This document shows, piece after piece, positions 33,273 to 42,057 of a DNA stretch of 62,320 nt; position 1 is the stretch's first letter; every line of letters starts with the position of its first letter. The notes beneath the pieces are model-generated. The model had not been told where the DNA came from and searched no databases. It saw only the letters and a program-made list of their open reading frames with translations. The position numbers were made by a program, and so were the translations under genes. Source of the DNA: Pseudomonadota bacterium. Lineage in GTDB: Bacteria; Pseudomonadota; Gammaproteobacteria; Acidiferrobacterales; Acidiferrobacteraceae. The DNA is taken from positions 1 to 62,320 of the forward strand of contig JAJYHM010000054.1 in assembly GCA_021784755.1 (NCBI GenBank), read 5' to 3'.

Positions 33273-35383
33273 CCAGGGAGACGTCACGAGGCCCGGCGTC
33301 GCGCTACGGGGGTTTGTGGCGCGGTTTGCTTCTGACGATGTTGGTCTTGGTCCCCGCGGTTGTGGCGAGCCAGTTCATGCTCGCCGTACTCCCGCATCCC
33401 GGTTACGGTGACCTGAACGACGCGCTTGCGGCCGTGTTCGGGGTGTTGTTTGGGTGGATTTCCATAGGTCTCTGGATCTCTTTGGCAGGCGCGCTTTCCT
33501 TGCTGTTTCGCACGCGTTCGCGACTGCAGGCGCCGGCCGCCACAAGCCGCGAGGCGCGGGTGGCACTTGTGGTCCCGGTATTTCGTGAGGACCCGCAGCC
33601 GGTTTGCGCACGCCTCGAAAGCATGTATCGGTCGTTGGAGGCGGCCGGGCGCCTCGCGCAGTTCGACTTCTTTCTTTTGAGCGACAGCAATGACGCGGAC
33701 GCCTGGGTCGAAGAGGAGGTCGCGTGGGCCGGCCTGCGGGCGCGGCTTGGTGGCGCCGCCCGGATCTATTATCGCCGCCGACGTATCAACATCAAACGCA
33801 AGAGCGGCAATATCGCCGATTTTTGTCGGCGGTGGGGTCTTCAGTACCGCTATATGGTCGTGCTTGATGCCGACAGCCTCATGACCGGGGAGGTTTTGGG
33901 GCGACTGGTCGATCTTATGGAGCACAATCCTTCGGTCGGTCTGATCCAGACGCTGCCGGCGGCCATACATCAGAACACCTTGTTCGGCCGCGTTCAGCAG
34001 TTCGCGAGCCGCCTGTATGGGCCATTATTCGCCGCCGGCCTGAATTTTTGGCACATGGGCGAGGGCCATTATTGGGGGCATAACGCCATCATCCGGGTCG
34101 CCCCCTTTGTGCGTTATTGTGCGCTGCCGCGATTGCCCGGTAACGGGGCTTTTGGCGGCGAGATCATGAGCCATGATTTCGTGGAGGCGGCCCTCTTGCG
34201 GCGTGCCGGCTGGGAGGTATGGCTGGAGCCGAGTCTCGAGGGTAGCTACGAGGAGACTCCGCCCACCTTGCTCGATGAGCTAAAGCGCGATCGACGTTGG
34301 GCGCAAGGCAATATCCAGCACATGCGCTTGATCTTCGCCCGCGGCTTCGTGCCGCTGCACCGCGCGGTCTTCGTCAATGGCATCATGTCGTACGGGTCTT
34401 CGTTGTTGTGGCTCACGTTTCTCCTGCTGTCGACCGCCGAGGTGGTGCTGCATGTCCTCGTGCCGCCCAGTTATTTTCCGGCCACGCGGGTGCTCTTTCC
34501 TGTGTGGCCGGTCTGGCACCCGCAGTGGGCGGCGATGCTTTTGTGGTTCACGCTTGCAATCCTGTTCGTGCCCAAATTTTTATCGATCGGACTGACCCTC
34601 CTCGGTCGGCGCGTGCGTGATTTCGGGGGCTTTGCGCGCCTGCTTGCGGGCGTTGTGTCGGAGAGCGTCCTCTCATCGCTGCTCGCGCCGGTGCGCATGT
34701 TATTCCATACGGTGTTCGTGGTGTCGGTCCTGCTCGGGCGCAAGACCCAATGGGGGCCCCAGGCACGTGGCGATGCGACCACACGTTGGCGGGAGGCTTT
34801 GCGCTACCACGGCCCCGGCACGATGTTGGCCATAGCTTGGGGCGCGTTGGTCTACGTATTGAGCCCGAATTATTTTTGGTGGCTCCTGCCGATCATGGGC
34901 GCGTGGGTTCTCGCCATACCACTTTCGGTGTGGTTGAGCCGGGTGGGTCCTGGGCGCGCCGCGCGCGCGGTAGGTCTTTTCGTGACGCCCGAGGAAAGCC
35001 ATCCGCCGCCTTTGCTGCGTCTCTACCAGGAGGCCCTGGCAGCGCCGGGTTTGCCGCGGTGCACCCGCGCGCGCGGTTTTGTAGCGGCCGTCGTCGACCC
35101 AGGCGTGAATGCCCTGCACTGTGCGCTTCTGCCGCTTCCGGGAGCGTCCCACGAGGGCACAGCGCTCAGTCGCCAGCGATTGATCCTGACGGCCATAAAG
35201 GATGGGCCGGGGGCGCTCACGCCCAGCGAGCGGCTGCAGATTTTGAGCGACCGCGACAGTGTGGCGGGCCTGCATTGGCGTGTGTGGGCCTTGCGCGTGC
35301 CGCGTGCGCGGTATTGGTTGGAGGAGCATCTGACGCGGAGCGATAAACCGTCGCCGCCGCCGCGCGCGGAGGTTCGGCGTTAG
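33269..35383 (+). CDS. opgH: OpgH, membrane glucan glucosyltransferase
   Basis: Makes the linear beta-1,2-glucan backbone of osmoregulated periplasmic glucans from UDP-glucose and moves it across the inner membrane. The 704-residue product has two N-terminal transmembrane helices (about 15-36 and 48-72), then a GT2 domain with HxR-like RRRRINIKRKSGNI, the metal-binding DADS near 200, and the acceptor motif ELKRDRRWAQGN near 340 (RxxRW), and a further helix bundle. The stretch SRLYGPLFAAGLNFW-HMGEGHYWGHNAIIR is highly conserved in OpgH. E. coli OpgH is ~847 residues; the N-terminal cytoplasmic part is short here. Starts by ATGA overlap and is followed by an OpgG-family gene after 36 bp. Confidence 0.95.
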   Translation: MTRETSRGPASRYGGLWRGLLLTMLVLVPAVVASQFMLAVLPHPGYGDLNDALAAVFGVLFGWISIGLWISLAGALSLLFRTRSRLQAPAATSREARVALVVPVFREDPQPVCARLESMYRSLEAAGRLAQFDFFLLSDSNDADAWVEEEVAWAGLRARLGGAARIYYRRRRINIKRKSGNIADFCRRWGLQYRYMVVLDADSLMTGEVLGRLVDLMEHNPSVGLIQTLPAAIHQNTLFGRVQQFASRLYGPLFAAGLNFWHMGEGHYWGHNAIIRVAPFVRYCALPRLPGNGAFGGEIMSHDFVEAALLRRAGWEVWLEPSLEGSYEETPPTLLDELKRDRRWAQGNIQHMRLIFARGFVPLHRAVFVNGIMSYGSSLLWLTFLLLSTAEVVLHVLVPPSYFPATRVLFPVWPVWHPQWAAMLLWFTLAILFVPKFLSIGLTLLGRRVRDFGGFARLLAGVVSESVLSSLLAPVRMLFHTVFVVSVLLGRKTQWGPQARGDATTRWREALRYHGPGTMLAIAWGALVYVLSPNYFWWLLPIMGAWVLAIPLSVWLSRVGPGRAARAVGLFVTPEESHPPPLLRLYQEALAAPGLPRCTRARGFVAAVVDPGVNALHCALLPLPGASHEGTALSRQRLILTAIKDGPGALTPSERLQILSDRDSVAGLHWRVWALRVPRARYWLEEHLTRSDKPSPPPRAEVRR

Positions 35384-35419
35384 TTTACTAGGACACGACA
35401 AGAGAAAGGGGGGGGGATA

Positions 35420-37180
35420 GTGAGGAAGGAGAGTTTCGGGCCGGCGGCTATCATCGGCGCGGCCTTAGGGGCTGCTTTGAGTGGCTGCGCGACAACGGGA
35501 TCCGTGCAGGTAGTCGGCGCCGAGGCGCAGCAGGCCACGCTTACGAGCCACAAGGCTCTGGCGGCCGTGAAGGCTTTGAGCGCCAAGCGCCAGGCCGCAG
35601 ATCAAAAGTTCGAGGCCACGATTGCGCAGATCAAGGATGAGGAGCGCGTGCTCGAGCAGAGCGTCTTGCGCTTGCGCGTGGAAGAGCATCGGCAGACGCG
35701 TGCCTCGGCCTTGCGTCGCAAGTCCGGGCCGGCGGCACCCGGGGTCTCCAAGGCCGAGGCGGACGCCTTTTTCGGTCAGGTCGTAGCGCGCGCCCACGCC
35801 CTTGCGGCGGCCGCCTACCAAGCGCCCAAACAGGCCCCCAAGATCTTTCAGAAGCTCGATTTCTCGGACTACAGCAAGATCTCGTATGCCGGGCGCATAC
35901 CGGGATGGCCGGCCGGCACCCCCTTTCATCTCCAGCTGTATCCGGCGGGCTATCTCTTTACGTGGCCCGAGCACATTCGCATCATCTCCGGTGGTCATCA
36001 TCTCACGCCACAGTTGCCCATTACCGTGGCCGGCGATCCGCCGCTCGCGGCGCGTCTGCCAAAATCGGTCGCCCCGGCCGGGTTCAGCGCGTATACCGGT
36101 TTCGGCAAGGGGCCGCCGGTCTATGAGTTCTTGTCGTTTCTCGGCGCGAGTTATTTTCGTGCCGTGGGTGCAGGCCAATCCTGGGGCCTGTCGGCGCGTG
36201 GGGTGGCAGTCAATACGGCGCTTCCGCACCGCGCCGAGGAATTCCCGTATTTCCGGGCGTTCTGGGTGTTCGCGTCGCATCCTCATGCCCGCCGCATGGC
36301 GTTTTGTGCGCTGCTCGACAGTCCGAGCCTGACCGGCGCCTATCGCTTTGTAGTGCGGCCGGGAACCGATACGATCATCGACGTGAAGGCGGTCTTGTTC
36401 GAGCGCAAGCACGTGCGGCGCTTGGGCGTCGCCCCTCTCACCAGCATGTTCCTGCAGGGGCGTTTCAGCCGCCATCGTTTCGACCCCCTGGTGCGCGCCG
36501 CCCACGACTCGGATGGGCTTGCGATATCGCTGCCCGGCAATGGCAGACTTTGGTGGCCGTTGCGCGATCCCAAGCGCATCGCCATCTACCGTTTCCCGGG
36601 GGTGAATCCCACGGGTTTCGGGCTCATGCAAAGGGCGCGGCGTGCAGGCGACTACCGGGCCTACGGCATGCACTACGAAAGTCGCCCGAGTGCGTGGGTG
36701 ACGCCAGAGGGGGAGTGGGGCCCGGGGCATTTGGTGTTGGTGGAATTGCCGACCAACTCCGAGACCAATGACAACATCTCGGTCTTTTGGGTGCCGCAGA
36801 ACCAGCCACCACCACTTACGCCCATGACCTTCCAGTACCGCATAAACTGGAGCGGTGGCGATCCGCATGGCGCCCATATCGGCTATGTGAGTGCGTGGCG
36901 CCATGCGCGCAGCTCCGGTCATACTGAGACCTATGTGATCGACTTCCAGGGGGCCACATTGGCCAAGTTCACTCCCGCGCAGCTTGCCCCTTTCGTGCAT
37001 GTCTTTGGACCTGCACGCGTGGTGAGTCCGTGGCTTACGCGCAATGCCGCGGGTGATATCCGTGTGCAGTTTGGCATCGTGCGCACGGGCTCCGATCCCG
37101 TCACGATCCATGTGGCGGTCATGCATGGTAAGGGGCGGGTGACCGAGACCTGGGGCGGGGTCCTGCCGGCACCGCGCTGA
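35420..37180 (+). CDS. OpgG-family protein, predicted lipoprotein (copy 3)
   Basis: A 586-residue exported protein. The N-terminus is a lipoprotein signal with lipobox LSGC (Cys23) rather than the soluble signal of ordinary OpgG. Residues ~35-95 form a charged helical region (KALAAVKALSAKRQAADQ, then KDEERVLEQSVLRLRVEEH) that could be a coiled-coil spacer. The OpgG domain follows from about 125 (KLDFSDYSKISYAGRIP, FLSFLGASYFRAVG, WGLSARGVAVNT, AAHDSDGLAIS, PTNSETNDNISVFW). The block corresponding to QRDRDF reads QRARRAGDY, so an acidic pair is lost there. Thirty-six bp after opgH. GTG start at 35420 with GGGGGG upstream. Confidence 0.88.
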   Translation: MRKESFGPAAIIGAALGAALSGCATTGSVQVVGAEAQQATLTSHKALAAVKALSAKRQAADQKFEATIAQIKDEERVLEQSVLRLRVEEHRQTRASALRRKSGPAAPGVSKAEADAFFGQVVARAHALAAAAYQAPKQAPKIFQKLDFSDYSKISYAGRIPGWPAGTPFHLQLYPAGYLFTWPEHIRIISGGHHLTPQLPITVAGDPPLAARLPKSVAPAGFSAYTGFGKGPPVYEFLSFLGASYFRAVGAGQSWGLSARGVAVNTALPHRAEEFPYFRAFWVFASHPHARRMAFCALLDSPSLTGAYRFVVRPGTDTIIDVKAVLFERKHVRRLGVAPLTSMFLQGRFSRHRFDPLVRAAHDSDGLAISLPGNGRLWWPLRDPKRIAIYRFPGVNPTGFGLMQRARRAGDYRAYGMHYESRPSAWVTPEGEWGPGHLVLVELPTNSETNDNISVFWVPQNQPPPLTPMTFQYRINWSGGDPHGAHIGYVSAWRHARSSGHTETYVIDFQGATLAKFTPAQLAPFVHVFGPARVVSPWLTRNAAGDIRVQFGIVRTGSDPVTIHVAVMHGKGRVTETWGGVLPAPR

Positions 37181-37450
37181 GCGGGCTTGCCGGGGAGACC
37201 GGAGAGACGCGCACCGCTCACGTTGCGATAGGATCGGCCCTGCCCGGGATTCCGAAATCCCCGGGGCGGCGGTCTCGACCGCGCGCCGCTCTTCTTAAGG
37301 CCACGGCATAGGCGGGCGGGGCGTTATGGTCGGCGCTCCGAGTCCTGAGGCGCGCAGGGACGCCCCTGCAGGCGGGTCGGGTCTCTTTTTGGGGCGCATG
37401 GATGCCATCCGCGTTCGCCGGATCGCACGGAATAGTCTAAGCTAAGCGCC

Positions 37451-38077
37451 ATGTCCCGACCTTCCCCTGAGCTGCGGGTGCTGTTGGATGCCACTTTGGC
37501 CTTTTACGACGGCCGAGCAGAGGCTTTTTGGGCCGCGACCCGCGACCATGATGTGGCGCAGAATCGAGAGGCGTTATTGTCGGCGCTGGGCGCGGGTGGT
37601 CCATGGACTTTGCTCGACCTGGGCTGTGGTCCGGGGCGCGATCTTAAGGCCTTTGCCGAAATGGGCCATCGCGCCATAGGGGTGGAGGGCGCCGCGCGTT
37701 TCGTCGCTATGGCGCGGGCGCACAGCGCTTGCGAGGTGTGGCAGCAGGACTTTCTGGCGCTCGATCTCCCCCCGGCATTTTTCGATGGTATATACGCGAA
37801 TGCGTCCTTGTTCCATGTGCCGCGCGCGAGCCTGCCGACTGTGCTGAGCGAGTTGCGGACTGCGTTGCGCGCAGGCGGCGTGTTCTTTGCCTCCAATCCG
37901 CGCGGCGCGGGTGAGGAAGGCTACAGGGAGGGCCGCTACGGCGTCCTCTACGACTGGTCGGCGTGGCGGGATGTCGTGTCGGCGGCCGGTTTCACGGAGT
38001 TGTCGCATTATTATCGCCCCACGGACGAGCCTGCCGAACAGGCGCGCTGGATCGCTAGTGTATGGCGCAAGACGTAG
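37451..38077 (+). CDS. Class I SAM-dependent methyltransferase
   Basis: A 208-residue cytoplasmic enzyme. The SAM-binding motif I is LLDLGCGPGRDLKAFAEMG, with motif II-like GVEGAARFVAMA and a motif near DGIYANASLFHVP, typical of the Methyltransf_11/25 group. Substrate unknown. It is followed by, and overlaps by 16 bp, the paralogue of the iron-cluster unknown gene. No ribosome site stands out before ATG 37451. Confidence 0.88.
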   Translation: MSRPSPELRVLLDATLAFYDGRAEAFWAATRDHDVAQNREALLSALGAGGPWTLLDLGCGPGRDLKAFAEMGHRAIGVEGAARFVAMARAHSACEVWQQDFLALDLPPAFFDGIYANASLFHVPRASLPTVLSELRTALRAGGVFFASNPRGAGEEGYREGRYGVLYDWSAWRDVVSAAGFTELSHYYRPTDEPAEQARWIASVWRKT

Positions 38078-38625
38078 CGCAGCCGCGCAGGTCCACGGGC
38101 TTATGGCTCCGAGCGTTTGGGGCGGCGGCCTTCGTGGGCCTTCTGGGTGCGGCGCCCCCTACTCCCTCATTGTTTGGCGTGCGGCTCGCGACGGCCACCC
38201 GCGCCGAGCTTGGACGGGCGCTCGGCGCCGCCCATCTGACCCTGGCCCCGGGTGGGGCGCATCAGTGGTATGACCTTTACGACGTGAACGGCGCCCTAAA
38301 GCATGCGAGCAAGCTTGCCGTGAGCTATACGAAAGGGGGACGCTTCGCTCGGGCCGAGTACGTGTTTCCGAGCTTTGTGAGCACCAAACGCTTGGGCGAA
38401 GTGATAGCCGAGGTGCGCGCCAAGTACGGTGCGCCCACGCGCATGACCGGAGAGCTTGCAATCGGGCCCGCGCAGGCGCGCTGGAATCTCCCGCATGGCT
38501 TCCAGATCGTGGTGAAACGCCGGTGGCCGAACCCGACAACCTTTATGATCATTGAAGATATTCGCATGCTGAAGCGCATGAAGGCCGAACAGCGCCGTGC
38601 TACGGCCGAGAGCGGCGCGTTCTGA
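38062..38625 (+). CDS. Exported paralogue of the unknown protein at 12841
   Basis: A 187-residue protein with a signal-like N-terminus (about 12-35) and no C-terminal membrane helix. It shares with the 12841 protein the blocks HQWYDLYDVNG (vs EEWFDTYRING), YTKGGRFARAEYVFPSF (vs FTKGGRFAIAQYTFPSF), KYGAPTRMTGEL (vs KYGRPTSISGDL) and ARW. Spacings match across ~120 residues. The C-terminus is short and Glu/Arg-rich. Start ATG 38062 lies inside the end of the methyltransferase gene. Function unknown. Confidence 0.75.
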   Translation: MAQDVAQPRRSTGLWLRAFGAAAFVGLLGAAPPTPSLFGVRLATATRAELGRALGAAHLTLAPGGAHQWYDLYDVNGALKHASKLAVSYTKGGRFARAEYVFPSFVSTKRLGEVIAEVRAKYGAPTRMTGELAIGPAQARWNLPHGFQIVVKRRWPNPTTFMIIEDIRMLKRMKAEQRRATAESGAF

Positions 38626-38926
38626 TGCCGCCCGGTTATGCGCCCAGGGTTCGTGGCAGGCGGTGGGTTGGGGTGCGCCTCCCGACCGGCTTCGCCGGTG
38701 CCCAAGGGACGAAGTCGCCGATAACGGTTGCGTAAACGCGCCGCCGGCCCCATAATGGCCGTTCAGGATGGCTAATGTCTGTAGTGTCGTCGATATCGAT
38801 ACAGTGTCCCGCGTTTCCCGACCTCCGTCAGTCGTTACCCTAATCCCCTAGTAGCCGCAGCCGCCCAATAGGGCGTCAGCGGAGTGCGGGCGCGTGTCGC
38901 GTCCTTTCTGTGTTTTCAGGAGTATT
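38626..38926. other. Intergenic before the RhlE-type helicase
   Basis: About 300 bp without a recognised gene. It would hold the helicase promoter. A G/C-rich short inverted segment, CCGGCTTCGCCGG, occurs near 38690. Confidence 0.4.
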
Positions 38927-40228
38927 ATGTCCTTTGCGTCACTGAACTTGATTTCCCCGCTTTTGCGTGCCCTCGAGGCCGCAGGCCACGAAAACCCCAC
39001 CCCCATACAGGCGAGCGCCATCCCGGCGGTGCTCGCGGGGCGCGACGTCATGGCCTCGGCGCAGACCGGAACCGGTAAGACCGCCGCTTTTCTGTTGCCG
39101 ACCTTGCAGCGGCTGGAGGAGCGCCCCGCGCAGGCGGGCCGCGGCCCGCGCGCGCTTGTGTTGACCCCGACGCGCGAGCTTGCGACCCAGGTGAAGGAGG
39201 CTGCGGAACTGTACGCCAAAGAGTTGCGGCACTTGCGCATCGGGGCGATCGTGGGCGGAGTGCCCTACCCCGCGCAGCAGAAGCTTCTGCAACGGCCGCT
39301 TGATATCTTGGTGGCGACCCCTGGCCGGTTCCTGGACCATATGGAGCGCGGCCGCATTGATTTTGCGCGGCTTGAGGTCGTGATTCTCGATGAGGCCGAT
39401 CGCATGCTGGACATGGGCTTTCTCGCGGATGTCGAGCGAATCATGGCGGCGATGCCAGCGACCCGCCAGACGGTCATGTTCTCGGCAACCTTCGAAGGCA
39501 GTATCGCAACACTGGCGGCCAAGCTCCTGAAGAACCCTGAACGCATACGCGTCGCGGCCACCGAGGCCAATAATGCCAAGATCGCGCAACAGGTCCATTA
39601 TGTGAGCGATGTGGCGCAGAAGAAGGCGATGCTGCTGGCCTTGTTGAAGGAAGGCCCGGTCGGGCAGGCTATAGTGTTTACCGGCACCAAGCATGGGGCG
39701 GACCGTCTGGCCACGGCCATCGGGCATAGCGGGCATAGCGCGGCGGCTCTGCATGGTGATATGCGCCAAGGCGCGCGTAACCGTACGTTGGCACAGTTTC
39801 GCGCGGGCGCAGTGCGCGTCTTGGTGGCAACTGACGTGGCGGCGCGCGGCATCGACGTGGCGGCGATCTCGCACGTCTTTAACTACGACCTGCCGCGCTC
39901 GGTCGAGGATTATGTGCATCGGATTGGGCGCACCGGCCGCGCTGGCCAGAGTGGTTCGGCGATCTCGTTTGCGACGCGCGACGAGCGGCCGGCGCTGAAG
40001 CGCATTGAGCGCTTTACCGGGCAACAGATCCCGGCGGCGGCGGTGGCGGGTTTCCCTCTTATCGAAGCCCCGTCCGACAATGAGCGTCGGGCGCCTGCCG
40101 GGCGTGGCCGTCCGCCACGACTCGGTGAGCGGGCCGGTGCAGGGCGGCCGCGCGGCGGTCAAGGCGCGGATAGTCGCTTCGCACGCAGGCCCGCCGGCGC
40201 GGATCGCCAAGGCAAGGGGCGCGCGTAG
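38927..40228 (+). CDS. rhlE: DEAD-box RNA helicase (RhlE-type)
   Basis: A 433-residue ATP-dependent RNA helicase. Motifs: Q motif NPTPIQASAIP, Walker A AQTGTGKT, PTRELA, DEAD box VILDEADRMLDMGF, SAT in VMFSATF, and the C-terminal motifs VATDVAARGIDV and HRIGRTGRAG. The last ~50 residues are Arg/Gly/Pro-rich (RRAPAGRGRPPRLGERAG, then RGGQG), an RNA-binding tail as in RhlE. AGGAG at 38918 supports ATG 38927. A rho-independent terminator follows at 40304. Confidence 0.92.
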   Translation: MSFASLNLISPLLRALEAAGHENPTPIQASAIPAVLAGRDVMASAQTGTGKTAAFLLPTLQRLEERPAQAGRGPRALVLTPTRELATQVKEAAELYAKELRHLRIGAIVGGVPYPAQQKLLQRPLDILVATPGRFLDHMERGRIDFARLEVVILDEADRMLDMGFLADVERIMAAMPATRQTVMFSATFEGSIATLAAKLLKNPERIRVAATEANNAKIAQQVHYVSDVAQKKAMLLALLKEGPVGQAIVFTGTKHGADRLATAIGHSGHSAAALHGDMRQGARNRTLAQFRAGAVRVLVATDVAARGIDVAAISHVFNYDLPRSVEDYVHRIGRTGRAGQSGSAISFATRDERPALKRIERFTGQQIPAAAVAGFPLIEAPSDNERRAPAGRGRPPRLGERAGAGRPRGGQGADSRFARRPAGADRQGKGRA

Positions 40229-40303
40229 AATCGGGCGCGCGAAGGAGTCATGGAGCCGACAGGAGCGTGTGCGCGTTGTTCGGACCGTGACTACGCAGAC
40301 GAA

Positions 40304-40328
40304 GGGGGGCTTTGCCCCCCTTTTTTTT
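40304..40328 (+). terminator. Rho-independent terminator after rhlE
   Basis: GGGGGGC (40304-40310), loop TTT, GCCCCCC (40314-40320), then a run of eight T (40321-40328). Confidence 0.92.
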
Positions 40329-40396
40329 GTGAGCAGGGAGCCTGCTCGGCACGGGCTATGCATGGAATGCTAGGCAGAGAGACAGGGGGGCGGGCT

Positions 40397-41830
40397 GTGG
40401 ACGAAGCTTGGCAGGATCGCGAGCCGGTGTTGACGGTGGGGCGGGTGGCAGCAACGCCTGCGGTCTGGCTCGCAGCCATCATTGTCGTCTCTTTGTTCGT
40501 GGGCGCCACGCTGCTCTGTGCGCCGCGCGCGGCAGTTACGGCCCCCATTCTGCCCGGTTTCCTGCCGGCATTGGCGTCTTTGACCGTGCTTGCGGATATC
40601 TTGACCGCCTATCTCTTGTGGGGGCAGGCGCGCGCGGGCGAGGAGCCGGCGCTGGTCGTATTGGCGGCCACCTATGCTGGCACCGCCGTGCTGGTGGCGG
40701 TTAACGCGTGGCTATTTCCTGCGACCTTTCTCGTGTCGGCGGGGCATGCCGGAGAGACGGCTGCGTGGGCATGGATCTTCTCGCATGTCCTATTCGCGCT
40801 CGGGGCGGCAAGCTACGGGCTCTATCCGACCTCCCGCAGGGCACCGCGTGCCTTTATGTCGAGCGCGCGGCGCATCGTATCCGTCATGGTTTTGCTCGTC
40901 GTCGGCGCCATCGTGCTTGCGCACTCCGGCCATCTGCCGCCGCTCCTGGGCCACGGCGCTTTTTTCCGTCTCCCGAGATTAGTGTTGGGGCTCATGCCCC
41001 TTGTCATGGCAATCGCCGTGGCGGTGTTGATCGCGCGTCGCCGGATGCGCACCGTTCTCGATACCTGGCTGCTCGTCGCGATGGTCGGGATGTGGTGTGA
41101 TGCAGGGCTCATGCGCTGGGGCAGGGGCCGCTTTACGCTGGGCTGGTACGGGGCGCACGGGGTGAGTCTTGCGGCCTCCCTCACGGTGCTCGCGGCTTGT
41201 CTTTTCGAGGTGAACTGGCTCTATCGGAGGCTCGTGTTGCGGGAGGCGCGTATGAATACCACGAACGCATCCTTGCGCGCCGCCAATAACGAACTTGCGA
41301 CGATTGCGGAACGGGATGAACTGACGGGCCTTTTGAACCGGCGCGCGGTTCTCGGGAGGCTCGCAGAGAGCTTGGCGGCATGGCGGCAGGGCGGGCTTGC
41401 CTTCAGTATCCTCATGGTTGATCTTGATCATTTCAAAGTCATCAACGACGAGGCCGGGCATCTGGGGGGCGACGAGGTGTTGGCGCAGGTCGCGCGGCGG
41501 CTACGAGCAGCCGTGCGCGCCTCGGATGCCGTAGGCCGTTACGGGGGCGAGGAGTTTATCGTCGTGCTGCCCGGCACGAGCGGCGACGGCGCACGCAAGG
41601 CGGGGCTGAAGCTCGTTGAAGCCGTGCGCTCTGCGCCTTTCTGTTACGCGGGCCGCGCCATGCCGGTGACTGTGAGCGTGGGCGGGACCTGTGCTGATGA
41701 AGGGGACGAGGGCCTGGACACCCTGATCGCACGCGCGGATCGCGCCCTGTATGTGGCCAAGCGCGATGGGCGCGACCGCCAGGCGTGGATGGACGCCTCG
41801 GGTGCGGAGGATATGTGCGCATGCGGCTAG
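40397..41830 (+). CDS. Diguanylate cyclase (membrane GGDEF protein)
   Basis: About 477 residues: an integral membrane sensor region with about eight hydrophobic helices (roughly the first 270 residues) and a C-terminal GGDEF domain. The active site is GRYGGEEFIVVLPGTS, with RASD five residues before GGEEF (the RxxD inhibitory site), so product feedback inhibition is likely. It should make cyclic di-GMP. A strong terminator ends at 40328, so it is transcribed separately from rhlE. GTG 40397 is chosen with AGGGGGG at 40384-40390; ATG 40358 or 40367 are possible earlier starts. The sensed signal is unknown. Confidence 0.9.
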   Translation: MDEAWQDREPVLTVGRVAATPAVWLAAIIVVSLFVGATLLCAPRAAVTAPILPGFLPALASLTVLADILTAYLLWGQARAGEEPALVVLAATYAGTAVLVAVNAWLFPATFLVSAGHAGETAAWAWIFSHVLFALGAASYGLYPTSRRAPRAFMSSARRIVSVMVLLVVGAIVLAHSGHLPPLLGHGAFFRLPRLVLGLMPLVMAIAVAVLIARRRMRTVLDTWLLVAMVGMWCDAGLMRWGRGRFTLGWYGAHGVSLAASLTVLAACLFEVNWLYRRLVLREARMNTTNASLRAANNELATIAERDELTGLLNRRAVLGRLAESLAAWRQGGLAFSILMVDLDHFKVINDEAGHLGGDEVLAQVARRLRAAVRASDAVGRYGGEEFIVVLPGTSGDGARKAGLKLVEAVRSAPFCYAGRAMPVTVSVGGTCADEGDEGLDTLIARADRALYVAKRDGRDRQAWMDASGAEDMCACG

Positions 41831-42000
41831 TGCACACCCTGCACAGGGCGTGACCCGGGTCCGCGCGGGCCTCAGTGCCGCGCTTTGTTGCGCGCGTGAT
41901 GCGGAGGGCGGCGAGTGGTGGGTCGGACGCGAGGGCGAAACAAGGGCCCGATTTGCTCCGGTCGATCACGGCCAATCTCGGCCGCACGCCCGAGATCGTC

Positions 42001-42029
42001 TTGGCGCCTCCGTACCCCTCCTTTATACT
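42001..42029 (+). promoter_or_regulatory. Promoter of uppP
   Basis: TTGGCG (42001-42006), 17-bp spacer, TATACT (42024-42029), 28 bp before the uppP start. Good match to the sigma-70 consensus. Confidence 0.65.
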
Positions 42030-42057
42030 GGCTCAACGAAACGCGAGAGGGCAGGGA

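Noticed and set aside
41875-42057. Upstream extension of UppP
   Set aside because: A good sigma-70 promoter lies inside it and the residues are not hydrophobic or conserved; the family starts near the ATG at 42058.
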